Source: Phoronis australis
Taxonomy: Eukaryota; Phoronida; Phoronidae
Assembly: GCA_002633005.1 (NCBI GenBank)
Contig: NMRA01000260.1
Location: forward strand, 499,292 to 563,291
DNA: 64,000 nucleotides
Direction: 5' to 3'
Part shown: positions 60,741 to 64,000 of the stretch, piece by piece
Layout: the number at the start of each line of letters is the position of its first letter
How positions within the stretch are numbered: position 1 is the first letter of the stretch
Notes under the pieces: generated by a model
Seen by the model: the letters and a program-made list of their open reading frames with translations, nothing else
The model's database searches: none
What the model was told of the DNA's origin: nothing
Position numbers and translations under genes: made by a program

Positions 60741-61257
60741 TGTCATGTGTTGACCACTGGTGATACTGAGTTGTGAATTTGTTGAGGATATTGTCTGGGA
60801 AGTGTTGAAGAACAAAATTCAGTTCCTAAGCCAAGAAACAATTTACTGACATTTGAAACGTGAGGGCATTTCGGGACACTTTGTACAGTTGTCCGAAATT
60901 CATCAATTTCCTTGAAACTCATCTCAGATAGACACAAATCATTTAATGTACTTTTATATTTGGGGATCTGATTGTCACGTGGTGTATATCTTGCCGGTAG
61001 GCGGTTGAAATAACACAATTTGATTTGGATGTAATAATGAGTATATTGACTAAATGTTTGAATTTCCCTAAATGGATAATCATAAAGATTAATAAAGAAG
61101 CCTAATTTAATCAGTCTGTGATCATGTTTCCCATTCCTGGCGTCGGCCTTGGATCCAGTGTTATACTTGTTACGAGGAGTTTCCTCTTCTCTTGATCATT
61201 CGATCCAGTCTTCCAAGCAGTCTTCACTTGATGATATGCTTCGGAATAACTATGAAG

Positions 61258-61388
61258 TTCAGTCCATCGAACAACATATATGTTAACATGAATTCAGTCC
61301 ATCGAATTCTAGATACAATGTACCCTCTTTGAAATTCAGTCCATCGAATTTCTGCTACACGTATCGGATTGAAATTCAGTCCATCGAA
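61258..61388. repeat. minisatellite TTCAGTCCATCGAA
   Basis: Four exact copies of a 14-bp core lie at 61258, 61293, 61335 and 61375, spaced 35, 42 and 40 bp. The last two share the extended form TTGAAATTCAGTCCATCGAA. Confidence 0.8.
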
Positions 61389-61414
61389 TTTCTACAGCTT
61401 GTGATATTTCTCAG

Positions 61415-61540
61415 CAAACCAGTAGCATCTCTTCAGGAATATCTGCGATATCTCTCTAGCAAGCTGGTTGCCTCTCTCCAAGAAATATCTAATACCTCTA
61501 TACCAATCTGGTTGCCTCTTGTTGGAAATATGTCTTCTTG
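61415..61540. repeat. short tandem repeat adjoining the minisatellite
   Basis: Three diverged units of about 45-50 bp contain CTGGTTGCCTCT (or CCAGTAGCATCT) followed by a GAAATATCT-like word. Confidence 0.55.
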
Positions 61541-61559
61541 AAAAGCTAACGGTATACTT

Positions 61560-62800
61560 ATACTCAAACAGAATAAAGGTGGGCGGGTTAGATCAAAACA
61601 TAAAACCCACTAACTTCCTCCAAATGTACTCATAGTCCCAAAACAACTTCCCAGAATAACATCATCAGATTCCACATATGAACCTAAGCTTTCGCCAAAT
61701 ATGGTCACGGACAGACAAATCTTTAAGTAATTTCTGCTGAATAATAACAAGACTATTGTTGTTGTCAGAACTGGCTAACCCCACAGTTGACCAATTCCGG
61801 TGAATTTAAAGTTACATAATTTTGCTAGCAGAACATAAACACATGGTTAGAGACAAACATGCTGATTCATTTCCTATGCACTCATAGGAGGCAATAAATT
61901 TCAGTAAACAACTAATACCCTTAATTAATTACACAACAACCACTATATAATTAATTAATACTTATACTTCTCATGTAATAATATTCTCATGTACATAGTC
62001 AACCCAAGTTCTAATGTGTTTGTATCATACTTTAATGATAAATAAATGACATGTTCATCCTACATAAAATCTCCCCGTAACACTGATAATAGATCGAAAT
62101 GTCCCTATGTTGGCCTTCTACTAATTCATGGAAGCATTGTCATTTCTTACAAGATTAGCTTGTAACTGCAAAAATCAGCTCTTAATCAGTCTAATTCATA
62201 GATTCATAAACATGTAAATCAGAAACCAACACTCAAATCCATGAACAATGTGTTTACCTTAATTGAAGGACTTAATTCCTTTTTGATCCCATGTTAGTGA
62301 CTTTAAACAACAAATCTTGTACCGAAGTCAAAAAGCAATGCATTTATTGTCATGTGAATTGTCAGTAATTGTTCGGAAGTCTCCAAACTTCATCAATGTC
62401 CTTGAGAATTATTTTAGACGGGCTAGAAGTTGTTTTTGTAAAATGTTTTGATGCTGCTGTGCTGTGTACAAATATTTTGTGTTTTGTGATGAATTTGGAA
62501 TTCCAACGTCCCTCGTGAAAACTAGACAGTATCGGATTTACATGTGCAGATAGAGGGACAAAGGGACATTTCTCTGACCTGCTCCACCGAGAGAGGGTTC
62601 CGTCTGAAGTAGAACACCTTAATTATGAAAGGCTATACATCATTAAGCTTGGAAAAGAGTGACATTTCATTCCAGCTTCGTGTCGTCACAACACTTCGCA
62701 GGAAGTGACCTTCCTCAACATGAAAGTTGGTTGCACGATTTCACAAAAAAACAGGAAACTAGACGTAATCGTGTCCAACTTTGGGCCCTCTCTCCGTGAG
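61560..62800. other. intergenic, nothing recognised
   Basis: AT-rich sequence without supported exons, RNA genes or element ends. Confidence 0.4.
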
Positions 62801-62806
62801 TGGACC

Positions 62807-63118
62807 AAAAAGCGACAGTTGTCTCCGTTATCACTTGCCAGAGAGGGGTTTCTCGAAAAATGTGGTTTTGCACTCATATTGTCAATAAAAACATAAAAAG
62901 GTGGCCACTTGAATGTCACCAATGGCCTTCTTCAAGGGTGGGGCCCCTCAATATGAAAATATCTATATTTTTAAAAATCCAGAAATGTGCAGCAATTGAT
63001 GATATCTGTCAGATCATCAATTTGTCTCAAGTGATATACAACTCGAGAAAAAGCGACAGTTGTCTCCGTTATCACTTGCCAGAGAGGGGTGTCTCGAAAA
63101 ATGTGATTTTGCACTCAT
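62807..63118. repeat. 71-bp direct repeat, 241 bp apart
   Basis: 62807-62877 and 63048-63118 match at 69 of 71 positions by eye, starting AAAAAGCGACAGTTGTCTCC and ending TTTTGCACTCAT. Together with the sequence between them this may be part of a longer tandem repeat. Confidence 0.75.
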
Positions 63119-64000
63119 AAAATTGACTAATCGAATTTAAAGATCAAGTAAATCAATATGCTCTGCAAAGTGGATTCGTTTTACATTTTTTTTCGATTTT
63201 TATAAATATACGCATGAATTATTACGTGAACGTTTTCATATGCGTTTAGACAACCTGTGTTGCGAAACCGGCGACCAAAGTAATGTGACGGGACGTTCGT
63301 AACTACGCTTTTTGTTATTCTTATTTAGTTACAAATGTTCAGTTATTCTTATGCTTATGTCTTTGTTGCGTCTCAGTGCGCCTTTGTTACGTGGGCATGC
63401 GGGCGCGACTGTATGTGTCGGGCACTTCGCTAGCGACAGGTTTAGGAGAAGGGTGTTTCCTTCCTTTGGTTATCATGTGTAACTGAACTGAAACGTATGC
63501 CTGATGAGATGAAATACACATTTTTGATGTTCAGTGGAGACTTGCTCTGTTACAGTAACAATGGCCGGGGTCCTCAAAAGGTAAATCATGCACTCGTGCA
63601 GAGTTGTTAAGAGCAATTCCATATAAAAACCAGATGGTGGGCTATATATGCAAAATCACCAATTTTTTTGAAACTTAGCATATCAGCTGGCCTTGTCAAA
63701 AGAAACCTGAGCCTGAATTTTTAAGAGTTTCCGAGTTTTTTTTAACCCTTTTTACGACCACTTTGTACTTTTTCCGAAAAATAGCAAATAATAGTACTTG
63801 GAAGTAGGTGAATTTTTGTCAGCAACAACACATCATCGCTTCACGCTATAGAAAAAATAACTATATAGCAGAAAGAAGAAAGAATAACGTACAAGAAAAA
63901 CTAGTTCGGATGGATTTTTTGATTTTTTATGTCCTCCCATTTTAGCCTACAAAAATGTCATTTTCACTGCTTATTATTAAGGCCATTTTTACGCATTTTT
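63119..64000. other. intergenic, nothing recognised
   Basis: No open frame of note. The last 400 bases are very AT-rich. Confidence 0.4.

Noticed and set aside
61258-61388. CRISPR-like spacing of a short repeat
   Set aside because: Only four copies with 14-bp cores and unequal short spacers in animal DNA; it is a minisatellite.

Overview
This is eukaryotic, intron-rich DNA from an invertebrate animal. It shows phase-conserved GT-AG introns, degenerate non-LTR retrotransposons, several small inverted-repeat elements and frequent ACATGTA-type words. I cannot name the species. A marine invertebrate such as a lancelet, hemichordate, mollusc or echinoderm would fit, but that is inference.

The window is dominated by two paralogous Cys-loop receptor genes of the nicotinic acetylcholine receptor type, arranged head to head. 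Gene A (minus strand, coding 3684-21830) and gene B (plus strand, coding 29543-51337) each have 10 coding exons. Intron positions and phases are identical, and the first eight exons match in length (49, 143, 45, 110, 142, 94, 137 and 169 nt). The predicted proteins are 473 and 467 aa. Both have a signal peptide, the C-x13-C loop, four membrane segments and a cation-type GEK motif before M2. Both lack the vicinal cysteines of alpha subunits and carry Val instead of Leu at M2 position 9'.

Between the genes, 21033-25457 and 25459-29866 are near-identical copies separated by a single N at 25458. Each copy carries both divergent first exons and the intergenic region. The N sits exactly at the junction, so this is most simply an unmerged overlap of two contigs (two haplotypes), not a biological tandem duplication. 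Gene A is then complete on the left contig and gene B on the right, and the real intergenic region is about 3.3 kb.

To the right, about 57110-60740 holds an older, rearranged copy of the gene A 5' end, with an orphan first exon at 60038-60086 and no recognisable downstream exons. A 17-bp palindrome about 178 bp upstream of the start codon is unchanged in all three copies.

Mobile and repetitive DNA: a fragment of an uncharacterised CTSAFKGKGK-type protein (1146-1517), LINE remnants at 41364-43053 (plus) and 55193-56460 (minus), a family of small inverted-repeat elements with CAGGGGCGGAT-like ends, a large foldback element (35697-36340), a degenerate tandem array (43930-45480) and short minisatellites near 61.3 kb. 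The flanks 1-1145, 1750-3320, 51760-55190 and 61560-64000 contain no gene I can support. I found no clearly unprecedented system. The strongest leads are the divergent receptor pair, its unusual pore and loop C residues, and the conserved promoter palindrome.
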